NCBI RefSeq assembly: GCF_007845645.1
Contig: NZ_VCQV01000008.1
Coordinates: 62,001 to 126,000, forward strand
Source of the DNA: Leekyejoonella antrihumi
GTDB lineage: Bacteria > Actinomycetota > Actinomycetes > Actinomycetales > Dermatophilaceae
Length of the DNA: 64,000 nt
Direction: 5' to 3'
Shown here: positions 16,263 to 24,050 of the stretch, in pieces
Layout of the letters: each line of letters opens with the position of its first letter
How positions within the stretch are numbered: position 1 is the first letter of the stretch
Position numbers and translations under genes: made by a program
Notes under the pieces: model-generated
Databases searched by the model: none
What the model was told of the DNA's origin: nothing
The model's input: only the letters and a program-made list of their open reading frames with translations

Positions 16263-16831
16263 CCGCAGAGAGGCACGACGACTCCGATCGGCAGGCCGAT
16301 TTCGACAGCCGGTTCGCTGAGATCGTCTCGCAGTTCGGCTCCGAGGAGGACGACCGTCCCGGGTCGGGCCCAGGTGACCCCGACGAGGACACCCAGGACA
16401 CCGAGGTCACCAAGAGCGACCGGCCACCCGATGTGCCCGGCGCTCACCCGGGCGCCTCGACCAACCCCACCACCTCCTGGCGGAAGTTCGAGAACCAGTA
16501 TCACGACCCGAAGCCGCAGCCCCCTGATCCGCTTGCGGGACTTCCTTCGCAGTGGCGGGTGCCGGACGGGGACGGCCTCTCCTACCTCGACGACGAAGAG
16601 GACTTCGTCCCGCCGCCGCCCGCTCCGCTACCCAAGGACGACCTCCACTTCTGGGCGATCCTGGCCACTTTGATCGGCGGACCGATGTGGGTGTTCTACC
16701 TGGCGATCTTCGATCGCTACGCCCGATCGCTGTGGTGGGTTCTCGCGGTCGGCACCTGTGTGGCAGGGGTGGTCCTGCTGGTGCTGCGCCAGCCCAAGAA
16801 CCACGACGACCCGGACGACGACCTGCTGTAG
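16259..16831 (+). CDS. Membrane protein of unknown function, acidic N-terminus
   Basis: 190 residues: a long, disordered, acidic N-terminal half (rich in Asp, Glu, Pro, Ser; about 1-115) and two predicted membrane spans near the C-terminus (FWAILATLIGGPMWVFYLAI, ~130-150, and WWVLAVGTCVAGVVLLVL, ~158-176), then a short Asp-rich tail. SWRKFENQYHDPKPQPPDPL and FVPPPPAPLPKDDLHFWA are conserved-looking in actinobacterial proteins placed beside this acyltransferase. Function unknown. It starts inside the stop of the 48-residue gene. Confidence 0.75.
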   Translation: MTAERHDDSDRQADFDSRFAEIVSQFGSEEDDRPGSGPGDPDEDTQDTEVTKSDRPPDVPGAHPGASTNPTTSWRKFENQYHDPKPQPPDPLAGLPSQWRVPDGDGLSYLDDEEDFVPPPPAPLPKDDLHFWAILATLIGGPMWVFYLAIFDRYARSLWWVLAVGTCVAGVVLLVLRQPKNHDDPDDDLL

Positions 16832-16847
16832 GCGCAGACGCGAGCGC

Positions 16848-17549
16848 TCACTCGGCCGGGCCGTCGCTCGCGGGCAGCAGGATGTCGACGACCACGGGCA
16901 GATGGTCGGACGCGGCCGCGAGATCTCGCTCGTCCAGCGCCAGTTCCGGATCACGCGTCAGGAGACCGACGGAGACCAGAATGGTGTCGATCCGGCGGAC
17001 CGGTTCCGACGCCGAGACGGTCGGCGTGCGCGGCCCGACATCCCGCAGTGCCGTGGCCAGCGCGGACCAGGCGGGCCCGTCATCGGTCTCGTTGAGGTCG
17101 CCCGCGACTACCACCGGCACGTCACCGGCGACCGCATCGAGCACACCACGAGCATGCAGCGGCCGTTCCTCCGCGCGCAGGCTCAGGTGCACGCTGGCCA
17201 CCCGAAGCGCGGCCTGCCCGGGCAGCCGCACGGTCGCGACGGCATACCCGCGTGGTTCGTCGAACCGGCGCACAGGCAGGTTGCGGTGTGCGCTGGAGAG
17301 CACGTCCACCCGCAGCCCGGTCAGGAGCGTCGTGCTCATCCGGCCGCGATGCCCGCCGCTCCACGTCAGGCCCAGGTCGGTGGCGAGCGCCGCGACCCGA
17401 TGCCCGGAGAAGGGGTGCCGTGGAGCCTCTTGCAGGCACAGGACATCCGGATCGATCGACCGGACAACACGGATCAGTGCGTCCCGGTCGTCCTTGAGGG
17501 CGCGCACGTTGTAGGTCGCGACGCGGAGAATTGCGGACGTCCTGCTCAC
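16848..17549 (-). CDS. Endonuclease/exonuclease/phosphatase-family protein
   Basis: A 233-residue EEP-fold enzyme with the usual active-site order: VATYNVR (Asn), VLCLQE (Glu, ~42), RVASVHLS (His), VVAGDLNE (Asp/Asn) and AASDHLPVVV (Asp/His) at the end. Family members cleave phosphodiester or phosphomonoester bonds in nucleic acids, inositol phosphates or lipids; nothing here identifies the substrate. It starts with GTG inside the stop of the upstream ROK kinase (GTGA) and is the last gene of a five-gene operon. Confidence 0.85.
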   Translation of the reverse strand: MSRTSAILRVATYNVRALKDDRDALIRVVRSIDPDVLCLQEAPRHPFSGHRVAALATDLGLTWSGGHRGRMSTTLLTGLRVDVLSSAHRNLPVRRFDEPRGYAVATVRLPGQAALRVASVHLSLRAEERPLHARGVLDAVAGDVPVVVAGDLNETDDGPAWSALATALRDVGPRTPTVSASEPVRRIDTILVSVGLLTRDPELALDERDLAAASDHLPVVVDILLPASDGPAE

Positions 17550-18532
17550 ACCTGCACGGCTTCCTTGCGCGCCAGGTCGGCCGCGCCGATCAGCCCCGCC
17601 TCATTGCCCAGCCGGGCGTGCACGATGCGCGCCTCGGGCCGGAAGCCGCGCCCCGCCAGATGCCTGCGGAAGGAGTCCCGGGCTGCGTCCAGCAGTAGGC
17701 CACCCGCGGCGCTGACACCACCACCGATGACGAATGCCCCCGGGTCGAACGCGTCGGCCAGGTTGGCCAGGCCGGTGCCCAGCCAGGTGCCGATCTCGGC
17801 GAGCAGCTCGGCGGCCATCGGGTCACCCGAGCGTGCCGCCTCGGTGATCATCGGGCCGGTCAACGCCGTCATGTCTCCATCCGCCAGCGTCGCGAGGTCC
17901 GCGGCGAGCGGTGAGCCTGCGAGCACCAGCGAGCGGGCCTCCCGCACCAGGGCATTGCCGCTGGCATACTGCTCCCAGCACCCGCGGTTCCCGCATTCGC
18001 ACCGGTGCCCACCGGGCATCACCTGCATGTGACCGAACTCGCCGGCGATCCCGAATCGGCCCCGCTGGATCTGCCCATCGGTGAGGATCGCCCCGCCGAT
18101 CCCGGTGCCCAGCGTCACCATGACCAGATGGCTCTCCCCCTGCACGCTGCCGAAGCGCCACTCCGCCCAGCACGCGGCGTTCGCGTCGTTGTCGACGCAG
18201 ACCGGGACGCTCACCCGCCGAGACAGCCGGTCTCGCAGCGGCTCGTGTCGCCACGACAGGTGCGGCGCAAAGACCACAGTGGCCCGGTCGGCCGCCACGA
18301 AACCGGCCGCGCCGACGCCCACCGCCTGCACCTGCCCATCGGCGAACTCCATCAGCTCGTCGACGACACTGACGATCGTGTCCTCGACGACCCGGGCGTT
18401 CGTGGACCGGTGCGGTGTGTCTCGGCGGGTCCGCCGCACGACGGCGCCGGTCTCGTCGACCAGCCCGCCGGCGACCTTCGTGCCGCCGATGTCGATGCCG
18501 ATCGCCAGCTGTGCAGCGGTCTTGCGGTTCAC
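17546..18532 (-). CDS. ROK-family glucokinase
   Basis: A 328-residue ROK kinase, probably ATP-dependent glucokinase. The phosphate-binding loop GIDIGGTKVAGG is at residues 10-21; VCVDNDANAACWAEW holds the catalytic Asp. The zinc signature HRCECGNRGCWEQYASG includes the His and three Cys ligands. GLANLADAFDPGAFVIGGG follows. GTG 18532 overlaps the preceding stop (GTGA). In Streptomyces the main glucokinase gene also sits in this kind of neighbourhood, which supports glucose as substrate. N-acetylmannosamine or other sugars remain possible. Confidence 0.9.
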   Translation of the reverse strand: MNRKTAAQLAIGIDIGGTKVAGGLVDETGAVVRRTRRDTPHRSTNARVVEDTIVSVVDELMEFADGQVQAVGVGAAGFVAADRATVVFAPHLSWRHEPLRDRLSRRVSVPVCVDNDANAACWAEWRFGSVQGESHLVMVTLGTGIGGAILTDGQIQRGRFGIAGEFGHMQVMPGGHRCECGNRGCWEQYASGNALVREARSLVLAGSPLAADLATLADGDMTALTGPMITEAARSGDPMAAELLAEIGTWLGTGLANLADAFDPGAFVIGGGVSAAGGLLLDAARDSFRRHLAGRGFRPEARIVHARLGNEAGLIGAADLARKEAVQV

Positions 18533-18984
18533 GGTGCTCCACCCTCGTCGTCGGTGTCTCCACTGACCGGTATGTCGGTGTGCTCGGGCTTCGCCGGCGA
18601 CGACGGGGTCGGATTCCTGGCGCCGGCCCGGCGGTCCTCGGCGACCGCATTCAGACTTCCCGCGAACATCGCGAGGACGTCGGCGACCCGCTCGAGCGCC
18701 TCGGGCTGGATCGCCTGAACGACGGTGGCCACCCGGCAGATCGGGCAGACGCGGCATACCGAGTCCACTGCGCCCGACTCGTGGCAGCCGCAGCTGCGAC
18801 CGGCCGTCCGTTCTGCCGACGGCGGGTCGGTGTCCCGGGACGTCTCGGCGTCCGGCCGAGCGTCGCCCGGGTTCGGGTGCGTCGAGCGGGCCCAGTCGGA
18901 CACCGCCTCGGCCAGGCGCAGGGCCTCCTGAGCGACCGCGCCGCCGGGATCGGTGCCGTCGGTTCCGTCCGTACCTGATGTCAC
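18529..18984 (-). CDS. DUF5304-like protein with cysteine cluster
   Basis: A 151-residue protein, acidic at both ends. The central CGCHESGAVDSVCRVCPICR motif carries five cysteines and one histidine and probably binds a metal. The helix VVQAIQPEALERVADVLAMF follows. It overlaps both neighbours by 4 bp, so it is translated together with the ArsA-like ATPase and glucokinase. Function unknown; proteins of this kind occur at this place in many actinobacteria. Confidence 0.75.
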   Translation of the reverse strand: MTSGTDGTDGTDPGGAVAQEALRLAEAVSDWARSTHPNPGDARPDAETSRDTDPPSAERTAGRSCGCHESGAVDSVCRVCPICRVATVVQAIQPEALERVADVLAMFAGSLNAVAEDRRAGARNPTPSSPAKPEHTDIPVSGDTDDEGGAP

Positions 18985-20015
18985 GTGGCCTGCTCCTGCT
19001 GCGTTGGTCTGAATCTCACCTCAAGGATGCCGTGCCGCAGCAGCGCACCCGCAGGGCGGCACCGACGCAGCGCGGTCGGAAGTCCCACGAGCCGCCGGTG
19101 GCCGTGCGCCTCCAGCACCAGGTCGTCACCTTCCTGGGTGAGGCGGAGGTTCTGCGAATCTATCAATGGCAGTGCCATCCGCCATAGCATGTCCTGCCCG
19201 TCGGCCCGGATGTCTCGTGCCCGGTCGGGGGGTGCTGTCAGGTCGGGCAGCCCGCTGACGCCGCACTGAACGGTGTCGTCCGCGGTGGCCGGCAGGTCCC
19301 ACACCGGCACGTCGGGGAGCACGGGCGACACTCCGAACGTCGACCCCTGGCGCCGCGCAACCACCCGCGGATACGCGTCGTGAAGGGATAGCCCGCGCGC
19401 CAGCCAGCGCGTCTTTGCACGTGCGCTCGCGTCGTCCCCCATCACCAGCACCGTGGCGGTCGTCCCACCGAGCAACCGGTCACGAGCGCGCACCGTCGCT
19501 TCGTAGACGGCCCGAAGTGCATCCGCGGTGTCCGGACCCGGCCAGCGTCGGCCCACGGCCGCCGCCAGCAGTGGCCGGGTGGCCGTCAACCAGCCGCGCT
19601 GCGCGGGTAGCACCCCCTGCACGAACCACGGCAGCATCCCGGCCAGCTGCACCAGGTCGACAACTCGAGCGCCCGCGTCGATCACCACGAGGTCGTGCTC
19701 GGGTGCGTCTGCCAGGGCCCAAAGGACGCCCACCAGCTCGCGGCCGGGCAACCCGCCGAGCTCGTCGATGAGCCGCGGGTCAAGGCCGGCCAGGTCCATC
19801 GCACCGCGCGCGGCGCTCAGGTCCGGGCGGGGCGCGCCGGCACCCAGGCGCGACACCGTTGCCTCGCTGACCAGGTCGCCCGCGCCGGCACAGCCGTCGA
19901 GGGTGGCGAGGGAGACCCGCCGACCGTCCGCCGCGTATGCCGCGGCGATGCCCGCCGCGCAGGTGGATGCCCCCGCACCACCCGCCCCGCCGACGAGGAC
20001 GAGCCGTGGCAGCAT
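18981..20015 (-). CDS. ArsA/CpaE-like P-loop ATPase with altered Walker A
   Basis: A 344-residue deviant SIMIBI-class P-loop protein in the position of Rv2184c. The N-terminal loop GGAGGAGASTCAAG resembles the ArsA/MinD motif but has Ala where the Walker lysine stands, as in CpaE/Ssd-type relatives. Thus normal ATP hydrolysis is doubtful. DLVVIDAGARVVDL is the Walker B region. The C-terminal ~80 residues (MLWRMALPLIDSQNLRLTQE, GILEVRF) look like the small Hsp20-like domain found in bacterial ArsA homologues. The operon with an SRPBCC protein and glucokinase is conserved but its role is unknown. Confidence 0.8.
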   Translation of the reverse strand: MLPRLVLVGGAGGAGASTCAAGIAAAYAADGRRVSLATLDGCAGAGDLVSEATVSRLGAGAPRPDLSAARGAMDLAGLDPRLIDELGGLPGRELVGVLWALADAPEHDLVVIDAGARVVDLVQLAGMLPWFVQGVLPAQRGWLTATRPLLAAAVGRRWPGPDTADALRAVYEATVRARDRLLGGTTATVLVMGDDASARAKTRWLARGLSLHDAYPRVVARRQGSTFGVSPVLPDVPVWDLPATADDTVQCGVSGLPDLTAPPDRARDIRADGQDMLWRMALPLIDSQNLRLTQEGDDLVLEAHGHRRLVGLPTALRRCRPAGALLRHGILEVRFRPTQQEQAT

Positions 20016-20458
20016 CAGGACTCGGCGCGCTTCTTCAGGCCTTTGAGCGCGGAGTCGATGATCATCTTCTCCGCCTTCCGGCGCAGCATCCCGATGACGG
20101 GAATGCTCACGTCGACACTGAGCTGGTAGGTCACGTTGGTTCCCGCCGCGGACTCTTCGAGGCGGTAGGAGCCGTCCAACGACTTGAGCATGGTCGACTT
20201 CACCAGGTTCCAGCTGACCGTGCCGACACCGGTCTCATCGATATCCCAGTCGTAGGCCAGCGTGTAGGTGTCCTTGATGACCCCGGCGTCGAGCACGAAC
20301 TCGACCTGCTCGGCCCAGCCATCGTTGTCCTCGGCCAAGACCGTCGCACTCTTGACCTGCCCTGCCCACGACGGATACTCGTTGAAGTCGGCAATCACAT
20401 CCAGAGCGTGGGCGGGAGGTGCGGCGATCTCGATTGTGGACCTGGTGCTGTCAGCCAT
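20015..20458 (-). CDS. SRPBCC-family lipid-binding-fold protein
   Basis: A 147-residue START/polyketide-cyclase-fold protein in the position of Rv2185c (TB16.3). IEIAAPPAHALDVIADFNEY and the helix VSIPVIGMLRRKAEKMIIDS are typical: a helix-grip pocket for a hydrophobic ligand. The first gene of the five-gene operon; its TGA shares one base with the next ATG. TACCCT 6 nt before ATG 20458 predicts a leaderless mRNA for the whole operon. Ligand unknown. Confidence 0.88.
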   Translation of the reverse strand: MADSTRSTIEIAAPPAHALDVIADFNEYPSWAGQVKSATVLAEDNDGWAEQVEFVLDAGVIKDTYTLAYDWDIDETGVGTVSWNLVKSTMLKSLDGSYRLEESAAGTNVTYQLSVDVSIPVIGMLRRKAEKMIIDSALKGLKKRAES

Positions 20459-20464
20459 GGGGTG

Positions 20465-20470
20465 AGGGTA
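20465..20470 (-). promoter_or_regulatory. -10 of the SRPBCC-ArsA-glucokinase operon (leaderless)
   Basis: TACCCT on the minus strand, 6 nt before ATG 20458; identical hexamer and spacing to aroG. Confidence 0.6.
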
Positions 20471-20587
20471 CCTGCGCAGGCCGGCACGGCGGCACTTCGA
20501 CGCAAGACCGTCACCCGGCCGGCGCGCCCGACCCGTTCGATCTGCCGCAACAGCAAGGAGATCACGTCCTCGCCCTGGTCGCCCAGC

Positions 20588-21373
20588 TCAGACCGTTGGT
20601 GAGCCGGGAGGAGCCGGCGGGTACTTGTGGCATCCCGTGAGCGTGTCGCGCAGCCAGAGTCCGGCGAGTGCTGTTGCCGCGCCGGTGGCGGCGATTGCAG
20701 CTCCGGGGCCGAGCGCGGCGGCGAAGCCGCCTGCGGCGGCGGGCCCGAGGCCTTGGCCGCCCATCAGCCCGGTCGTCCGCAGCCCGAAGGCTTGGTCTTG
20801 GAGGCGTGTGGCGAGGGTGTCCAGGAAGCGTTGCTGGTAGCCGAAGCCGGTGCCGGTGGTCGCGAGCAGTGCCGCGCCCACCGGTATCGGGATCTGGAGA
20901 GCGAACGCGATCAGCGGTAGGCCCATCAAGGCAGCCATCGGGAAGCAGAGCCGTTCGCGGGCGGGTGGGCTGCAGAGTCTGCCGACGGCGATCTCGCCGG
21001 CCAGCATGCCTACGGGCATCGCGATCAGGAGGATGCCGGCGGTGCTCGCTGGTCGCCCGCTCGCGCCGATGTAGGCGACGATCAGCGATTCCCCGCAAGT
21101 GACGCAGAGCACTCCCCGGGGTCGGAGCCGATCCGCCGGCGAGGTGAGCAGTGCCCCGCCGACCAGCTGGGGCAAGAAGCCGATGCCGTAGGCAATCGCG
21201 GACAAGAAGGCGGAACCGGTTCGTGCGTAGACGAGGACCGAGAGTCCGAGGATCTCGGCGGTGGCCGCCAGCGCCCGGAGGGCCGTGCCGGTGAACAGTA
21301 CCCGGAACTCTCTGACGGCGAGAACCTCGCGGTAGGTAGTGCGACGCTGCGCGGCTGCGGTGCTGATCGTCAT
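20588..21373 (-). CDS. MFS transporter, internally deleted
   Basis: 261 residues, about 130-150 short of a normal major facilitator. The first two spans (EFRVLFTGTALRALAATAEI; FLSAIAYGIGFLPQLVGGAL) and the loop RLRPRGVL are normal. After CVTCGESLIVAYIG the sequence jumps to what looks like span 7 (GILLIAMPVGMLAGEIAVGR) and continues to span 12. Spans 3-6 appear to be missing, yet the frame stays open. ATG 21373 is the start; the divergent regulator begins 45 bp away. Probably non-functional as a transporter. The original substrate is unknown; such pairs with ArsR regulators are often drug-efflux systems. Confidence 0.7.
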   Translation of the reverse strand: MTISTAAAQRRTTYREVLAVREFRVLFTGTALRALAATAEILGLSVLVYARTGSAFLSAIAYGIGFLPQLVGGALLTSPADRLRPRGVLCVTCGESLIVAYIGASGRPASTAGILLIAMPVGMLAGEIAVGRLCSPPARERLCFPMAALMGLPLIAFALQIPIPVGAALLATTGTGFGYQQRFLDTLATRLQDQAFGLRTTGLMGGQGLGPAAAGGFAAALGPGAAIAATGAATALAGLWLRDTLTGCHKYPPAPPGSPTV

Positions 21374-21406
21374 GTCCGCAGCATGCGGCTCCCGGATCGC
21401 CAACGG

Positions 21407-21412
21407 TAGAGT
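21407..21412 (+). promoter_or_regulatory. -10 of the ArsR-family gene (leaderless)
   Basis: TAGAGT ends 6 nt before GTG 21419; it lies in the 45-bp gap shared with the divergent MFS gene. Confidence 0.55.
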
Positions 21413-21418
21413 TTCGAT

Positions 21419-21949
21419 GTGAGTCGAAAGGTTGCCCGGATCGCGGTGGGCCGCGAGGAGGTGGTTCGCAGAGCGCCCTCGCCGACGTGCACCCCGATCT
21501 TTCGCTGGCGAGACGGGTGTATCGAGGTCGCGCATCGCCCGCAGCAGCCCGATGGCGATCTGGCCGGCCGGGGCCTGCTGTTCATCCCCTCGGTATTCAT
21601 CGGCTCCGGCCTGGCACTCGGACTCGAACCTCCCTGGCCCCCGGCGCTGGACTACCCAGCCCGTGGGGTCGCCGCACTCTGGTCCACCAGTCCCCCGCCA
21701 ACTACCCGCGCGCTCGCCGAGCTGCTCGGCCGCACTCCGGCCCTCGTTCTCATGGCAGTAGAAGAACCCGCAAGCACCACACAGCTCGCAGCCACTCACG
21801 GTCTGGCCCTGGGCAGCGTCGGCCACCACCTGGCGGCGCTGCGCCGTGCCGGACTCATCAGCGGTTCAAGGGTCGGACGATCCGTGCTGTATCGCCGTAC
21901 GCCCGTCGGCGACGCCCTCGTCGCCATCGCCGGCAGCAACGACACCTGA
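21419..21949 (+). CDS. ArsR-family regulator lacking its N-terminal region
   Basis: 176 residues. From about residue 50 it matches the C-terminal half of a large ArsR-type family: GRGLLFIPSVF, PPWPPALDYPARGVAALW, then the helix-turn-helix EEPASTTQLAATHGLALGSV followed by HHLAALRRAGLISGSRVGRS and VLYRRTPVGDALV. Family members are about 310-330 residues; the first ~150 are absent and residues 1-30 (SRKVARIAVGREEVVRRAPS) do not fit. The DNA-binding part is whole and the promoter intact, so a shortened repressor may still be made. It sits back to back with a likewise deleted MFS gene. Confidence 0.75.
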   Translation: MSRKVARIAVGREEVVRRAPSPTCTPIFRWRDGCIEVAHRPQQPDGDLAGRGLLFIPSVFIGSGLALGLEPPWPPALDYPARGVAALWSTSPPPTTRALAELLGRTPALVLMAVEEPASTTQLAATHGLALGSVGHHLAALRRAGLISGSRVGRSVLYRRTPVGDALVAIAGSNDT

Positions 21950-21990
21950 GTGGGGCACGTCGCCGTGTGCCGATCGTCAACCGGTCCGGA

Positions 21991-22848
21991 TCAGTCGCCG
22001 AAGTCGACGACGGCCCCGCACGCGATGAGGACGTCGGCACCCAGGTGTCCGTCGAGCGCACCGTCGGTGGGGCGCTCGGCACCCATGTAGGCGTACAGGT
22101 CGTACACCTGCGCCGGGGTTGGCGGAAGCGGACCGCCGCCGGACTGGAGCACGACGGGCTCAACCGTCCGGTGGAGCGGGATGACTGCACCTGTCGGTCC
22201 ATGCTCCTCGCCGACCGGGCCGGCGAGCTGTGCCCCGCTCGCCCGGGCGAAGGCGAGATCGAGCGTTAGGCCCGCGACTGTGCTGAGGACGAATCTGCCC
22301 GCGACGCCACCGATCTCAACCCGTGCGACATAACGCGCGGCAACCGCGTCCCACTGCAAGGGCAACGCTCGGCCGACGAGCGGCAACAGCATCGCGTCGC
22401 GCTGCGCCGCGTCCTCGGGGACGATCAGCCGGTTCGTGCCGAAGTCGATCACCGCGCCAACTCTGCGCAGCCAGCCGACCCCGAGCAGACCTTCACACTG
22501 ATCCGTCGGAAGGTCGAAGACCTCCACCTCGAGATCGGTTAGAGCGACTCCGGCGACCACGAGCGAATCGACTCGGGTACGCCCGCGGCCGGCGGTACTG
22601 AGGCTGAGGTCGTCCGCGAGCCCGAACTCCTGCTCCTTCACCACGCTGCGCCCGGTGAGCCTGCGAACTGCATCGTGGGTGAGCATCGCGTCGAAGCCCG
22701 CATTCGAGTGAACTTGCATCGACACCTCGAGGCCGCCGACGTGGGCGGTGACTATCGGACGGGTACCGGAGTCGGCCACGAGCCGCATGACGGACGAGAC
22801 GCCCACCGGGGTCCGGCGGGCGGAGGTCGGCTTCGGTAGATAGAGCAT
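21991..22848 (-). CDS. Retropepsin-like protein without catalytic aspartates
   Basis: 285 residues with two weak retropepsin-like repeats. The first, LEVSMQVHSNAGFDAMLTHD followed by AVRRLTG, matches the strand-turn-helix of aspartyl proteases but has SNAG where D-[ST]-G is needed. A middle part GLLGVGWLRRVGAVIDFGTN RLIVPED fits the family's second lobe; the second repeat, GRFVLSTVAGLTLDLAFARA, again has no Asp. Catalysis by the usual mechanism is therefore unlikely. ATG 22848 lies 8 bp after the stop of the lipoprotein metalloprotease gene, so the two are co-transcribed. No signal peptide is evident. Confidence 0.62.
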   Translation of the reverse strand: MLYLPKPTSARRTPVGVSSVMRLVADSGTRPIVTAHVGGLEVSMQVHSNAGFDAMLTHDAVRRLTGRSVVKEQEFGLADDLSLSTAGRGRTRVDSLVVAGVALTDLEVEVFDLPTDQCEGLLGVGWLRRVGAVIDFGTNRLIVPEDAAQRDAMLLPLVGRALPLQWDAVAARYVARVEIGGVAGRFVLSTVAGLTLDLAFARASGAQLAGPVGEEHGPTGAVIPLHRTVEPVVLQSGGGPLPPTPAQVYDLYAYMGAERPTDGALDGHLGADVLIACGAVVDFGD

Positions 22849-22855
22849 TGCCACG

Positions 22856-23701
22856 CTAGGAGACCGTCGTCCGCAGCCAGGTCCGGTAGGTGTCCGCGAG
22901 GCCCGCCGGGGTGGTGTGGAACTGGTCCCGGAATGCGGTCTCCGTGGCTCCGCGGTCGGCCTGCTTGACGAACCTCTTGAACGCTGGGAGTCCGAACTTC
23001 TGGCCGAGGAAGCGGCACCAGGTGTAGGCCTGCTGGTAGGAGATCTGCAGGTCGTCGCTGCTGCCGGAGAATGCCTCATCAGTGGGCGGCCCGGCGGGCG
23101 AGCGGCCGGAGCGCACCAGGACGGCGACCTGCGGCGCCGCCCTGGCCACCGACAGTCCGGTCGGCCGGTAGGCAGTCAGCTCGGCAGATCCCTCGATCAC
23201 CCACCGCCGGGTGTGTGTGAGCCCTGCCTGGTGCAGGGCGACATGGGTCAGCTCATGCGCCAGCACGACGACCTGCCCCTCGGGTGTGACTTCGGTGGAC
23301 AGCTCCGGGCTGAGCACCACCGCACCGGCCACGGTCGTCGTCGCGGACACCTGGTCCCCCTCGCTCGAGCCGCCTCCCAGCGCCAGGAACTCCGGCATGC
23401 TGCGCGGCGCATACACGACGACGCGCGCCCGACCGCGCCAGACGTCACCCCAGGTCTGGGTCACCCACCTGGCGGCCTGGTCAGCGGCCTGCACCGTGTG
23501 CCGCAACCGGGACTCGGATGCATCCCCTGTCACCACGACATAGGTGCCCCGGACGTTCTCGGCGTCAGGCATGACCCTGGCAACCGTCCCGCTGGGGGTC
23601 GCAGCGGCGGTCGGGCTGGATGGGGCCGCGGCGGCACCACCGCATCCGGCCAGCATGACAGCGCCGACGACGACTCCGCAGCCCCACCGTGTCCGACCCA
23701 T
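22856..23701 (-). CDS. Peptidase MA-like zinc metalloprotease lipoprotein
   Basis: A 281-residue secreted lipoprotein: signal peptide with lipobox LAGC (Cys20), then an Ala/Ser/Thr/Pro linker. The gluzincin core is VVVLAHELTHVALHQAG (HExxH, ~151-155) with a downstream WVIEGSAELTAY holding the third ligand Glu. C-terminal QQAYTWCRFLGQKFGLPAFK is typical of the MA-like fold. It should sit on the outer face of the membrane. The substrate is unknown. TAGTCT 6 nt before ATG 23701 supports a leaderless two-gene transcript with the retropepsin-like gene. Confidence 0.85.
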   Translation of the reverse strand: MGRTRWGCGVVVGAVMLAGCGGAAAAPSSPTAAATPSGTVARVMPDAENVRGTYVVVTGDASESRLRHTVQAADQAARWVTQTWGDVWRGRARVVVYAPRSMPEFLALGGGSSEGDQVSATTTVAGAVVLSPELSTEVTPEGQVVVLAHELTHVALHQAGLTHTRRWVIEGSAELTAYRPTGLSVARAAPQVAVLVRSGRSPAGPPTDEAFSGSSDDLQISYQQAYTWCRFLGQKFGLPAFKRFVKQADRGATETAFRDQFHTTPAGLADTYRTWLRTTVS

Positions 23702-23707
23702 GGAGTC

Positions 23708-23713
23708 AGACTA
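23708..23713 (-). promoter_or_regulatory. -10 of the metalloprotease-lipoprotein operon (leaderless)
   Basis: TAGTCT on the minus strand, 6 nt before ATG 23701. Confidence 0.55.
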
Positions 23714-23736
23714 CGGATCAATCCCGGGCGGCCGGC

Positions 23737-23994
23737 TCACCCACTCGAGCGCAGGTCGACCACCGGCTCGCACCATGCGCGCGCACCGACCGCCTCGGAC
23801 GCGGCGACCAGCCCGACCGAGGCGAACAGGTCAACCGCACGTCGCTCCTCGCGGTCCAGCAGGTCATAGTGGCCGACGGACAGGTCCACCGGCCACGGCT
23901 CCACCGCAGGAGCCGCCAACTCAAGCATGGCAGTGACCATGCAGTCCGCGCAGTGTTGTTCCCTCACCGGGCAGGTCTCGCACTCGATACGCAT
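23737..23994 (-). CDS. Small cysteine-rich protein
   Basis: 85 residues beginning MRIECETCPVREQHCADC: four cysteines spaced C-x2-C-x6-C-x2-C in the first 18 residues, a likely zinc or Fe-S site. The rest contains EERRAVDLFASVGLVAASEA and no motif I know. A GAGGAGG ribosome site precedes ATG 23994. Similar small proteins occur at this position in related actinobacteria, to my recollection. Function unknown. Confidence 0.75.
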   Translation of the reverse strand: MRIECETCPVREQHCADCMVTAMLELAAPAVEPWPVDLSVGHYDLLDREERRAVDLFASVGLVAASEAVGARAWCEPVVDLRSSG

Positions 23995-24050
23995 GTTGCC
24001 TCCTCACATCGTTGACTCGACGCTAGGACAGGGGTCTGACATCCACCTCC

